Of a stretch of 18,813 bases of DNA, positions 1 to 7,316 are shown piece by piece. Source of the DNA: CAZODA01 sp964578485 (GTDB lineage Bacteria > Bacteroidota > Bacteroidia > Bacteroidales > Marinilabiliaceae). The translations under genes and the position numbers were made by a program. The notes under the pieces were generated by a model. It searched no databases and was not told where the DNA came from. It worked only from the letters and a program-made list of their open reading frames with translations. Position 1 is the stretch's first letter. Each line of letters opens with the position of its first letter. Location: NCBI GenBank assembly GCA_964578485.1, contig CAZODA010000053.1, positions 1-18,813 of the forward strand, in the 5' to 3' direction.

Positions 1-43
1 GCATCCTGCTTTGAGAAAAGGTTTGAATCATGCAAATATGTAA
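1..43 (+). CDS. Possible 3' end of a gene entering from the left
   Basis: The window opens inside a frame that reads HPALRKGLNHANM and stops at 41-43. A second plus frame is also open from base 1 and stops at 52-54 (ending CKYVIGK). Either could be the tail of an upstream plus-strand gene. The PALRKGLN stretch faintly recalls the C-terminus of alanine dehydrogenases, but 13 residues are too few to name it. The frame, and even the presence of a gene, cannot be settled from this window. Confidence 0.25.
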   Translation, partial: HPALRKGLNHANM

Positions 44-176
44 TTGGCAAATAAAAACCCGCATATTTTGGTAATTAGATTTCCCCACTACCCTCGCTTA
101 TCGCAAAATTTATGTTGCCTCTTCAAGGCGTTTGGGGGTGGGGGGATTTGCCAACCCAGGGCGGTGCCCTAGCCTG

Positions 177-201
177 TCCCGCGAGGCTCGCCGATGCGGG
201 A
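177..201. repeat. REP-like GC-rich inverted repeat
   Basis: The arms TCCCGC (177-182) and GCGGGA (196-201) are exact reverse complements around a 13-base loop, preceded by CCTG. The hairpin element at 7133-7163 also begins CCTGTCCCG, so the two may be members of one interspersed repeat family. This is read directly from the sequence; membership in a genome-wide family is inference. Confidence 0.4.
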
Positions 202-237
202 GACTATAATATATAAGGCTTTCAGCCTATTAACTTG

Positions 238-333
238 CTAATCTGCTAATCTACTAATCAACTAATTTGCTAATTATCACATCCACTAATTAACTAATCA
301 TCTAATCATCACATCTGCTAATTAACTCATCAC
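238..333. repeat. Phased 8-bp tandem array, CTAATNNN
   Basis: The pentamer CTAAT starts at 238, 246, 254, 262, 270, 286, 294, 302 and 318, always in steps of 8 or 16. The two skipped slots (278 and 310) hold CACAT, and slot 326 holds CTCAT. That makes 12 octamer slots in perfect 8-bp phase, with a conserved 5-mer and a freer 3-mer. There is no ORF in it. The other octamer arrays in this window (GGAGTGAT, beside the four-helix-bundle genes) have the same period. Confidence 0.75.
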
Positions 334-411
334 CCAAAACGGACGCGACATGTCACGTCATTATCATCAAAAGAACGCATTGAAATTATACTTATAATTA
401 AATAATCTCTT

Positions 412-2037
412 TTAGGGATCTGAAAGCCAGTGATCATAATCTTGAAGCCAGCTTCCCTCTTTGAAATTCTCTGGTTTTTCTCTCACCAAATGGTCAAATA
501 CATTTTCAATAGGTGTTATCTTTATTTCGTTTTCCATTTGAATAGATAGTCCATACGAGGTAGCAAGAATTGTGAACATAGACTCATCCAAATTTTTATT
601 TTTAATGTATGGGATGTTTAATAAATCCTTAGTTATTAAACGTATATCAGTGAAATTATGCAAAGTAGTTCTCATACAACTATATATTGAACCGCCTCCA
701 CAGTACACAACATATCTATCTTTTAATACGTCTTTTAACACAGAATTATCAAAGTGATGAAATGACTTTCTGGCTCTAAATTCTGTCATGATTCGTTCTA
801 TAATAGAACCGGTTTTTTGATTTAGATGACTGCGATATATTAAGATATATTTTCTAAACTCCTCCTGATTATTTCTGAATCTCTTCTGTATCTTTGGTGT
901 TGAGATTGGTTTTATTTTTGCGTACTCTTCAAAAATATAATTCAAACCTAAAGGAAATGAAACAACCGCATGAATATTAGGCAAGGCGTTTTCTGTAATT
1001 GTAAAGAACGCTATATCACTCGTGCCACCACCAATATCAACAAGTAGATGCATTCCCCGTTCCAGTCGTCGTTGTTGTGTGACAGAAGATAAACCTGCAA
1101 ATGCTTCAGGTATTATATTTAAACCGTAATTCAATAAATCCTGTTCATTACACTCAAAAAACTCAGTTTGTTGAAGTAATTCAGTGTACTTTGCTTTCAA
1201 AAAATTATCTAAAGTTTTATATTTAGAAATCAGTATATTTGCAGCAATCAATATTTTGTATGCAATCTTTTCATGTTTTTTTGCTTCAACTTGAATAATG
1301 CTTGAGGGAATGCCCATTTGAGTGTAAAACTCATTTCCAAATTTATCTTGTAGCTTAAATAATACAAATGTAATATACCATACAGAAATAATTTTGGGCT
1401 CAATTTTGTATTTCCAAAATTGGCTTGAAAATGTAGCTAACTTAAAATATCTGAATATTTGCTTTTGAGGTAAATTATCAGACTCCCACAGTTTTAACAT
1501 TGCTTTGTATCGGTTTGTCAATCTCTGAACCTCACTATTATATTCATTTAAGTCATAATCATAATCTATTTTTATAGCCTTACATTCAAGCTCCCAGTCT
1601 TCTATTTTATCTCTATTGTGTATGTCTATCCTTTCGCACTCTTGTTCCCATTCTTCAATTTGTTTTGGGAAATTATACTGATATAATAGCTGCTCTTTAA
1701 TTGATGTACCACGTAGTTTCTTGATTTTTGGTTTTGGAGGTTTTTGGGTTGTCACAGGCTTTAATGGGTGGGTTAATTCCGGTCTTAGTGGAAGCTCCAA
1801 AATAGGTTTCTCAGTGTTAGTATATGTTATTGTTTTACATTGGCTTTTATCAACAAATCCATAACTCAAGGTGTCATCTTTATTAATTTGTACTATAGAT
1901 GGCAGAAAAACGGTTTTGTCGCCGTTAGGCATCTGAAATTCAAAAAACTCGTAAATTTTCTGAGCAGGATTTGAAGCATCCTCAATACACACTTTTGTTT
2001 GGTGTGTTCCAAAGTCTAATCCAACTGTGTAGTTCAT
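412..2037 (-). CDS. Hsp70/actin-fold ATPase, no substrate-binding domain
   Basis: A 541-aa protein with the three nucleotide-binding signatures of the Hsp70/actin fold. Phosphate-1 is GLDFGTHQTKV (residues 6-16), phosphate-2 is LLVDIGGGTSDIAFFTI (331-347), and the adenosine motif is YVVYCGGGS (442-450). MGIPSS (241-246) and PEAFAGL (310-316) sit where Hsp70 has its IPA and EPTAAAL segments. It ends soon after the ATPase core, so a normal peptide-binding domain is absent. Residues about 90-190 are an insertion: a Pro/Lys-rich stretch, then a charged Trp/Tyr-containing segment likely to be helical or coiled coil. The ATG lies one base past the helicase stop, so the two genes are almost certainly translationally coupled. 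The likely role is an ATP-driven switch working with the helicase; a defence function is inferred from context only. Confidence 0.85.
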   Translation of the reverse strand: MNYTVGLDFGTHQTKVCIEDASNPAQKIYEFFEFQMPNGDKTVFLPSIVQINKDDTLSYGFVDKSQCKTITYTNTEKPILELPLRPELTHPLKPVTTQKPPKPKIKKLRGTSIKEQLLYQYNFPKQIEEWEQECERIDIHNRDKIEDWELECKAIKIDYDYDLNEYNSEVQRLTNRYKAMLKLWESDNLPQKQIFRYFKLATFSSQFWKYKIEPKIISVWYITFVLFKLQDKFGNEFYTQMGIPSSIIQVEAKKHEKIAYKILIAANILISKYKTLDNFLKAKYTELLQQTEFFECNEQDLLNYGLNIIPEAFAGLSSVTQQRRLERGMHLLVDIGGGTSDIAFFTITENALPNIHAVVSFPLGLNYIFEEYAKIKPISTPKIQKRFRNNQEEFRKYILIYRSHLNQKTGSIIERIMTEFRARKSFHHFDNSVLKDVLKDRYVVYCGGGSIYSCMRTTLHNFTDIRLITKDLLNIPYIKNKNLDESMFTILATSYGLSIQMENEIKITPIENVFDHLVREKPENFKEGSWLQDYDHWLSDP

Positions 2038-2038
2038 G

Positions 2039-5000
2039 TTAGTGTACTTTTATTTGACTTAAAGACAATAGTCTAGGCTCTTTTGCATTTAAAGTGCTTC
2101 CCTGAATTTTTGCAATAGAATCCTCTTTTTCGGCTACCAAGTTATGTAATAGTCCCTTTTGAGCAGGTAAAATTCTTCTTATTCGTATGCGCTCTTCTTC
2201 GCTGTCAGAGTAATTTGATCTGTACTCTAAATCTGCTAAACTTTGTTCTAATTTTTTTATTCTATTATTGTAAAACTCTTCTGTTTGTTGAATTTGGAGG
2301 GTTTTACTAGTATCCAGTCGCATTTGCTGATCTTCTATGTAATTGGTGTATACAATATCTATTTGTTCGGCGAAATCGCCTCTTAGGTTTTCAATAAGTT
2401 TTATTTCTGGTGTATAAGGAACATGATTTGCTGTTGCATAAAGCTGTGCCTCTCCTAAAAATCTTTCAGTGATATCTTTGCAGGCAATAATTTTATCTGA
2501 CTGGATATCAAATAGAAGTGGCATTATAAGCTCGTTAATACTTTCACTACCAAACCATCTCTTTGTTAGGTAAATTGTATAGACAGCTAAAAAGTACTCA
2601 CCACATCTTATTTCCTCCAAATCAGCTAAATGCTTTTTATCAATACTAAATTGAAATGCACGATTTACCTGTTCAAATTTCTGTTTAAAAAACTCTTTTG
2701 TAGCAAGGATAAGCGGATGATAGGCATTTACAAAAATTAAGTTTGGCTTACTGTAAGCAATTTCTTGGTTAAAGGTTAGTTTAAATTCACTAACCCCTCT
2801 TATAGTATTAATAAATCGCTTAAAGAGTAAATCTGTTTCAAGGTCGTTATTGATATTGTATTCATTCAAAAAATTTATCAGATAGTTTTTGTTATATAAA
2901 GGGATTTTAAAGTTGAAAATACTTTTTTCCTCTTCAGATAATAAGCATTCTGTCAATTCGTTAGTAATAATCGAGTGAAGATAGTTAAAAAGCTCCTTAT
3001 CTGTAATGTATCGGTAATTATTTTGAATTTTTTCAATTTCATTTCTGAAATAAGTATCGTTTGTAAGGGTATCTGTTAATCCCTCATTTATCTCCTCTAA
3101 ATGTCGCTTTTCTACTTCTATTGCCACGGCAATACTGTCGATTTTCTTCTGTCTAGCTTCTTCAGTTAGATCTTGACAATAAATCTCCTTTTCGAGCTGA
3201 ATAAAACGTTGCTGTAATGTTTTTCCATCTGCTGTTTCTTTATCAAGAATAGCTTCTAAGTCGCCAATACAACTTCGGAAAATACCAATCCTATCTAATA
3301 ATCTATCAAAAATCTCTTCTTGGATAGAGTCTTGAACAATAAGATTATAAATGTTTACAATTTGTGATTTTTGTCCGAAACGGTCAATTCGTCCAATTCT
3401 CTGTTCAACAACCATAGGATTCCATGGTAAATCGTAATTTACTAAGGCATCACAAAACTGTAGGTCTATACCCTCACTCCCAACCTCAGAAGAGAGTAAT
3501 ATATCTACCGATTTATCTGTTCGGAATTTGTTGATAATATCATCTCTATCCTTTATGTCTCCATGAATGACTACTGGTTTGAAACCTACTTTTTGTAATC
3601 TTATATTTAGGTATTTTAGAGTGTTTTTAAATAAAGCAAAGACAATTAGTTTTTTTTTGTTTTTCGTAACTACTTCTCTGAGAATCGTTTTCAGAGCATC
3701 AAATTTAGCATCAGGATACATTTCATATGTGTCGATGTCCTCATCCAAATTTTTATTTAAATATCCATAGACACTGCTTGCAACTCTTCTTTTCTTTTGA
3801 ATTAGACCTAAAACATGTCCTTGTGACATTTTAGCATCTCCATATTCATCTACATACACGGTATGCTCGTCTATATAGCTATTTAATACATTGTCAAATT
3901 CCTCTTTTTCGTCTTCGTATAATTTGACTTTAACCGGATAAGGCTCTCTAACAGGTTGCGTCCAATCAGTGGTTACTTCTCTTTTTCTGGTTCTAGAAAA
4001 AATATTATTCATCATACTCATAGATGAAATGTTAAATTGTAGTTGCACCCTATTATCAATGCTGTCTGGTTGCGTTGTTAGATCAAATATGATTTTCTCA
4101 TAAAGTGGAATTTCCTTAAACATCTCTTCTACTGTTGTTTGTTTTCTATATTCATTATTTTCACCATAATGAATATATAGCACGCTACTTTTTAGAGTCT
4201 CTACTATTTGTTGAAATGGGATATTCTTGTTAAGCTGCGAGATCGCTGTTATAAAAGGCTTATTTATTGATAAATAAGTCTGGAATATTTCGCGTTTATT
4301 AAATTGCTGATTGTCTAATAGATGTAATAGATTATATAAATTCTCTTCGCTAATCATAATTGGAGTTGCAGTTAAGAAAACAGCGGAAGTTGAAAATGGA
4401 ATTAAAATCTCTGCACCTTTATATGTTTGTGTTCTTTTATTTCTTAATCTATGTGCTTCATCACATAGGATGAAATCAAACTTTATGTTTTGTTCTTCTA
4501 AAGCTTGTAAAATAGGATTTGTTTCTTTTTTATTCTTTTCCGAGCTACGAATAGCTTCGTAATTAACAATTCCTTTAACTACCCCATGGCTCAATTCGTT
4601 TGCTAACTCTTTCTTGCTATCGTATATTTTAAAATAGAAATTGAATTTCTCTTTAAGCTCGGTTTTCCACTTTTCTCTCAACATTTTAGGACAGATAATG
4701 AGTACATTGCGCAACTCTTTTCTACTAGCCAGTTCCATCATAATATGTCCTGCTTCGATAGTTTTCCCAAGCCCCACTTCATCAGCTATAAGCAATCTTC
4801 TATTTGATGAGTTTAAAAATTTCAAAAGAGGTTTAAATTGATAGGCTTTGAAAATTGTTCTTGAGGCTTTTAATGAAGAAATTGTATTGTTGCTTGTGTT
4901 GTTGATTTTAAGAGTGGTGTTGATACGTGAAAAATCTAGATATGAGCCAAATAACCCTTGTTTACAGCATTCGAATGGATCAGTTATGTTTGTGTCTTGG

Positions 5001-5152
5001 ATAAGATTGTTTTCTAAAGTGTCTTTTTCATCGTTACCGTATCGAATACGGTAGAGTTGCCTCCCACGACCACCTATTAGAATATCAATTACCACTCCCT
5101 TTTCGCGTGAATTCACATTTATTACTCTATCACCGATATTAAATTTTGCCAT
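2039..5152 (-). CDS. SNF2/RapA-like DEAH helicase
   Basis: A large SNF2-family ATPase of about 1,037 aa. The frame also runs back to a TTG at 5197, but that start would overlap the upstream small gene; the ATG at 5152 lies 14 bases after that gene's stop and is preferred. Counting from that ATG, a small beta-barrel-like N-terminus (KFNIGDRV, residues about 3-50) recalls the RapA/Tudor-like domains. Then come Walker A DEVGLGKT (124-131), DEAH (231-234), LTATP (motif III), GSEGIDLQ (motif V, about 558-565) and QRIGRIDRFGQ (motif VI, 584-594). The last 100 residues look coiled coil. It probably translocates on duplex DNA, remodelling protein-DNA contacts rather than unwinding. RapA itself recycles RNA polymerase, but pairing with an Hsp70-like partner one base downstream argues for a different, complex-bound job. 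Confidence 0.88.
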   Translation of the reverse strand: MAKFNIGDRVINVNSREKGVVIDILIGGRGRQLYRIRYGNDEKDTLENNLIQDTNITDPFECCKQGLFGSYLDFSRINTTLKINNTSNNTISSLKASRTIFKAYQFKPLLKFLNSSNRRLLIADEVGLGKTIEAGHIMMELASRKELRNVLIICPKMLREKWKTELKEKFNFYFKIYDSKKELANELSHGVVKGIVNYEAIRSSEKNKKETNPILQALEEQNIKFDFILCDEAHRLRNKRTQTYKGAEILIPFSTSAVFLTATPIMISEENLYNLLHLLDNQQFNKREIFQTYLSINKPFITAISQLNKNIPFQQIVETLKSSVLYIHYGENNEYRKQTTVEEMFKEIPLYEKIIFDLTTQPDSIDNRVQLQFNISSMSMMNNIFSRTRKREVTTDWTQPVREPYPVKVKLYEDEKEEFDNVLNSYIDEHTVYVDEYGDAKMSQGHVLGLIQKKRRVASSVYGYLNKNLDEDIDTYEMYPDAKFDALKTILREVVTKNKKKLIVFALFKNTLKYLNIRLQKVGFKPVVIHGDIKDRDDIINKFRTDKSVDILLSSEVGSEGIDLQFCDALVNYDLPWNPMVVEQRIGRIDRFGQKSQIVNIYNLIVQDSIQEEIFDRLLDRIGIFRSCIGDLEAILDKETADGKTLQQRFIQLEKEIYCQDLTEEARQKKIDSIAVAIEVEKRHLEEINEGLTDTLTNDTYFRNEIEKIQNNYRYITDKELFNYLHSIITNELTECLLSEEEKSIFNFKIPLYNKNYLINFLNEYNINNDLETDLLFKRFINTIRGVSEFKLTFNQEIAYSKPNLIFVNAYHPLILATKEFFKQKFEQVNRAFQFSIDKKHLADLEEIRCGEYFLAVYTIYLTKRWFGSESINELIMPLLFDIQSDKIIACKDITERFLGEAQLYATANHVPYTPEIKLIENLRGDFAEQIDIVYTNYIEDQQMRLDTSKTLQIQQTEEFYNNRIKKLEQSLADLEYRSNYSDSEEERIRIRRILPAQKGLLHNLVAEKEDSIAKIQGSTLNAKEPRLLSLSQIKVH

Positions 5153-5166
5153 TCTTAATTTGCTCG

Positions 5167-5364
5167 TTATGTTATTTTTTGTAATTCTGTTTCGCAAAGT
5201 GTATTGGTATTAATAAGAGTCTTAATTATGTGACTTAGCTCTGTTATGTTTTGCTCATATTTAAACAGCTCTACCGATGGCGCTGTGCTAATGATTCTCC
5301 CTATATCTGTTTGATCAATAAGTTCTTGTAAGGTGTAATTTACTTTTTTAAATTGTGTAGTCAT
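5167..5364 (-). CDS. Small protein of unknown function, first gene of the helicase operon
   Basis: A 65-aa frame with an ATG at 5364, ending 14 bases before the helicase ATG. It is Thr- and Ile-rich with no Cys pairs, signal peptide or membrane segment. Residues about 10-25 (TLQELIDQTDIGRI) and 38-52 look helical. I do not recognise the family. Its reality is supported by tight spacing with the helicase on the same strand and by a promoter-like box about 65 bases upstream. It could be a small third subunit or regulator of the helicase and Hsp70-like pair, or an N-terminal piece that has been split from the helicase gene. Confidence 0.55.
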   Translation of the reverse strand: MTTQFKKVNYTLQELIDQTDIGRIISTAPSVELFKYEQNITELSHIIKTLINTNTLCETELQKIT

Positions 5365-5402
5365 ACTGTATAATTGTCTATCATAGTGTTTTTTATAAAG
5401 AG

Positions 5403-5422
5403 GTATGGACTAGATCCCATAC
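5403..5422. promoter_or_regulatory. Inverted repeat near the predicted transcript start
   Basis: GTATGG (5403-5408) and CCATAC (5417-5422) are exact inverted arms around 8 bases, between the candidate -7 box and the small gene. A 6-bp dyad at this place could be an operator or a 5'-end RNA hairpin. It is short enough to be chance. Confidence 0.25.
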
Positions 5423-5429
5423 AGTCAGT

Positions 5430-5437
5430 CAAACTTA
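5430..5437 (-). promoter_or_regulatory. Candidate -7 box (TAAGTTTG) for the helicase operon
   Basis: Read on the minus strand, this octamer fits the Bacteroidota sigma-ABfr -7 consensus TAnnTTTG exactly. It lies 66 bases upstream of the small gene's ATG. No good TTG box is found 19-21 bases further upstream, so the call rests on the -7 element alone. Transcription would start near 5423, just before the GTATGG/CCATAC hairpin. Confidence 0.35.
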
Positions 5438-5668
5438 ATAAAAAATGCAATGAATAATGTTTAATTTCCAGTAGTTAAAGAGATAAAAATGTTGGAGATT
5501 ACAATTATGTCTTTATTCGACGACCGGTGGTTGTATTGTACTGCGTTATTTTTGCGGTTTGTATATTATCTTTTATGTTGTTCCTCTAAAAGGTGTATTT
5601 CCTATATTTCTCGAGTACTTTTAGAAAATCCATAGTTACTAATGTTTAGTTGTTACGCGCTATCTACT

Positions 5669-6607
5669 TTATATTCTGGGTGCCTCTTTTACAATTTTAG
5701 AAAACACCTCTCTAAATTTCACGTTTTTAGATACTAACCAGTCTAGAGATTCTTCTACTTTCAGGTCATTACTAAAATCGGTTTCATGGGATAAAACTAT
5801 AACCTTATCTCTGTTGTCCGGATTGGGATTCCATATTAGCTTTTCACCTAAAGAGCTTTCTATTTCATCCTTCCTGCTTTTCAAGTATGGAAGCATTGTA
5901 TCTGCAATTTTGTTTCCAATATAGACACGTACGCTTACTGTGTTTTCTTCTGTATTACAGGTGTTGGACAAAAAAATATTTGATCTCCCTAATGAGACAT
6001 CAAACCAATATTGTGGTCTAGGTGTTTGAAGTGAGGGGATTTTCTTGGTCTTAGCTAGTTTTTCTCTAAGTTTGTTCCAGTATTTATACTGAAATTTTTT
6101 ATTTTCTGATAGATCTTCTATTGCCTTTGAACGTGCTGCTTGTCGTATAGCTAAATTTGGCTTGCTTATTATATTAAACTTTAAAGCTGCTTTGCTATCA
6201 TCTATTTGCCAAAGTTCTAATTGAACACCGTAAAAGGATATTTCTTCATTTGTATGGTCATTTAACCAGTCTAATGATTTTTTGTGTTCTTCAGTAAATT
6301 CTATTGCTATCCAAATAATTGTAGAAGCATCAAGGACAGAGGCATATGTGATTGCTTTTCCTAAATGATCATGATTGGTTTTTTCAAGTTGGTTTTCAAT
6401 TATAACATATTTCCCTGTTCCTGTATCCTTGGCCAAAATATCTGCCGAATATGGCCCGGCAGCCACCTCAATGTTTTCAACTTCTAATTCTAGACCTAAA
6501 GCCTTGTTTAATTCTCCAATATTGCTTGCAAGCCAGGGTGTGAAATCTTTAGCTTCATTTGTCCATTTTCGTCTGGGCTCAATTGTTTTTAAAATTCCAA
6601 AATCCAT
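5669..6607 (-). CDS. DUF4268 protein with PD-(D/E)xK-type nuclease motif
   Basis: 312 aa starting at ATG 6607. The N-terminal half carries a nuclease-like core: GPYSADILAK (residues 51-60, D56) followed by VIIENQLEKTNHDHLGK (68-84, E71 and Q73). This is the D...ExQ variant of the PD-(D/E)xK site, seen in restriction-like and defence-linked proteins. The C-terminal part, from about residue 165, with YWNKLREKL, RSNIFLSNT and RVYIGNK, fits the DUF4268 domain. The biological role of the family is not settled to my knowledge, and a DNA-cleaving defence function is inference. It shares a strand with the helicase operon but is about 300 bases from it, and it diverges from the CRISPR genes. Confidence 0.8.
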   Translation of the reverse strand: MDFGILKTIEPRRKWTNEAKDFTPWLASNIGELNKALGLELEVENIEVAAGPYSADILAKDTGTGKYVIIENQLEKTNHDHLGKAITYASVLDASTIIWIAIEFTEEHKKSLDWLNDHTNEEISFYGVQLELWQIDDSKAALKFNIISKPNLAIRQAARSKAIEDLSENKKFQYKYWNKLREKLAKTKKIPSLQTPRPQYWFDVSLGRSNIFLSNTCNTEENTVSVRVYIGNKIADTMLPYLKSRKDEIESSLGEKLIWNPNPDNRDKVIVLSHETDFSNDLKVEESLDWLVSKNVKFREVFSKIVKEAPRI

Positions 6608-6695
6608 GTTTTCATCATTTTTGTCATTGCAGATAGTTGTTAACTACTTTTAATCAGCAGTTCCTTTTAATGGCGGTTGTTAGCTGCTTGTTTCT

Positions 6696-6703
6696 CAAAA
6701 ATA
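6696..6703 (-). promoter_or_regulatory. Candidate -7 box (TATTTTTG) for the DUF4268 gene
   Basis: On the minus strand this fits TAnnTTTG exactly and lies about 90 bases upstream of the DUF4268 ATG. No convincing upstream TTG element at 19-21 bases was found. In AT-rich DNA such a match can arise by chance. Confidence 0.25.
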
Positions 6704-6708
6704 ATGAA

Positions 6709-6942
6709 TTAATTGTAAAAATTAAGACTTTGTACAATGTGTTTTGGTGAAGTAGAGTTTAGAGCTTGTGCTTTTTTGTGCAGTTTGTTGGGATTTGTGG
6801 TGTGTAGGGTTAATTGCTGCAGGAGATAGTCGGTGATGTCGTAGCCGTGATGGATCTGTTCGGGGGATGCGTAGGTCTCTATTAGGTTGGAGATTTTTAT
6901 CCGGAAGGGTGTTTTGTTCTCTATCTCCTCTCGCTTATAGTT
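6709..6942 (-). pseudogene. C-terminal remnant of an unidentified gene
   Basis: On the minus strand a 77-codon open stretch lies between a TGA (6943-6945) and a TAA (6709-6711), without any ATG. It reads like real protein (for example PFRIKISNLIETYASPEQI and YDITDYLLQQL). Its codons are C-rich (CCC, ATC, TAC, GAC, CTG), unlike the AT-rich genes around it. It therefore looks like the surviving C-terminus of a truncated gene of different base composition. I do not recognise the family. The alternative is a chance open frame. Confidence 0.45.
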
Positions 6943-6964
6943 TCATTTGTTGAAACAGCTGTTT
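6940..6964. terminator. Overlapping hairpins at the break point of the remnant
   Basis: GTTTCA (6940-6945) pairs with TGAAAC (6951-6956). The second arm also belongs to the 12-bp palindrome AAACAGCTGTTT (6953-6964), which runs into six T. On the plus strand this resembles a weak intrinsic terminator. It sits exactly where the remnant's frame begins, so it may instead mark an old junction. Confidence 0.3.
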
Positions 6965-7316
6965 TTTATCAAAAGACAATAATATATTTTAATATAGTGG
7001 TGAAATCTAATTACCAAAATATAGGGAAATGAAGTTACTGATTACATCTTCCAAAATTGGGATGGATGCAAGTTTTCTCCCAAAGCAGGATGCATTGGCT
7101 ACATTAAAAACCTCTCCCGTCTCGGCAAGCCTCGTCGGGAACCTGTCCCGACGCAAGTCGGGATTTCGCTGCGCTCAAAAACTTAGGGGGAAAATTATTA
7201 TTGTAGGTTCTGTTTTCTTGTAATTTTTTATACACATCTTTCAAATAGATGATAATTTTTAATTAACTTGTTGTCTTAAATTAAATTAAAAATCATTCAA
7301 AAATTACCCAGACATT
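6946..7316. other. Intergenic region upstream of cas6
   Basis: About 370 bases hold no credible gene. One short plus frame (7029-7223) runs through the hairpin-rich repeat and looks spurious. The last 110 bases before cas6 are very AT-rich and should carry the cas promoter and leader of the mRNA, but I find no exact TAnnTTTG box there. Confidence 0.5.
7068..7197. repeat. Hairpin-rich element with imperfect inverted ends
   Basis: AAGTTTTCTCCCAAAG near the left end and CTTAGGGGGAAAATTA near the right end are imperfect inverted copies (about 12 of 16 positions). Inside lie strong hairpins. CGTCGGGA (7133-7140) pairs with TCCCGACG (7146-7153), while TCCCGAC (7146-7152) can instead pair with GTCGGGA (7157-7163) around a GCAA loop. 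The GC-rich core resembles the REP-like hairpin at 177-201. A non-autonomous repeat or MITE is the best guess; no target-site duplication was identified. Confidence 0.4.

Larger units (their letters stand above)
55..411. other. Intergenic region with GC-rich hairpins and an octamer array
   Basis: No credible gene is visible here. From left to right it holds a G-rich tract (about 131-147), a short hairpin (arms AGGGC 158-162 and GCCCT 166-170), a REP-like inverted repeat (TCCCGC 177-182, GCGGGA 196-201), a small hairpin (AGGCT 216-220, AGCCT 224-228), and the phased octamer array described separately. Close to the end of the Hsp70-like gene, AATTATA (384-390) and TATAATT (393-399) form an A/T palindrome 12 bases beyond its stop. 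That palindrome could help end the minus-strand transcript, but the two-base loop makes it weak. Confidence 0.6.
5365..5668 (-). other. Intergenic region upstream of the helicase operon
   Basis: 304 bases between the DUF4268 gene and the small gene. I see no coding frame. The part nearest the small gene carries the promoter-like box and hairpin listed separately. The remainder is AT-rich and without recognisable structure, so the DUF4268 gene and the helicase operon are probably separate transcripts. Confidence 0.5.

Noticed and set aside
572..757. Plus-strand frame inside the Hsp70-like gene
   Set aside because: It is antisense to a well-supported coding region and has no family features; the same holds for the other short frames opposite the helicase and cas genes.
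5153..5197. TTG start giving the helicase 15 more residues
   Set aside because: It would overlap the small upstream gene by 31 bases, while the ATG at 5152 has clean 14-base spacing and starts right before the folded N-terminal domain.
5167..5364. Resemblance of the small protein to the start of DUF262 proteins (TLQELID...)
   Set aside because: Only a few helix residues fit, and the following QRPFVW-type motif that defines the family is absent.
7029..7223. 64-codon plus-strand frame upstream of cas6
   Set aside because: It runs straight through the GC-rich hairpin element; the composition changes abruptly inside it and no family pattern is visible.
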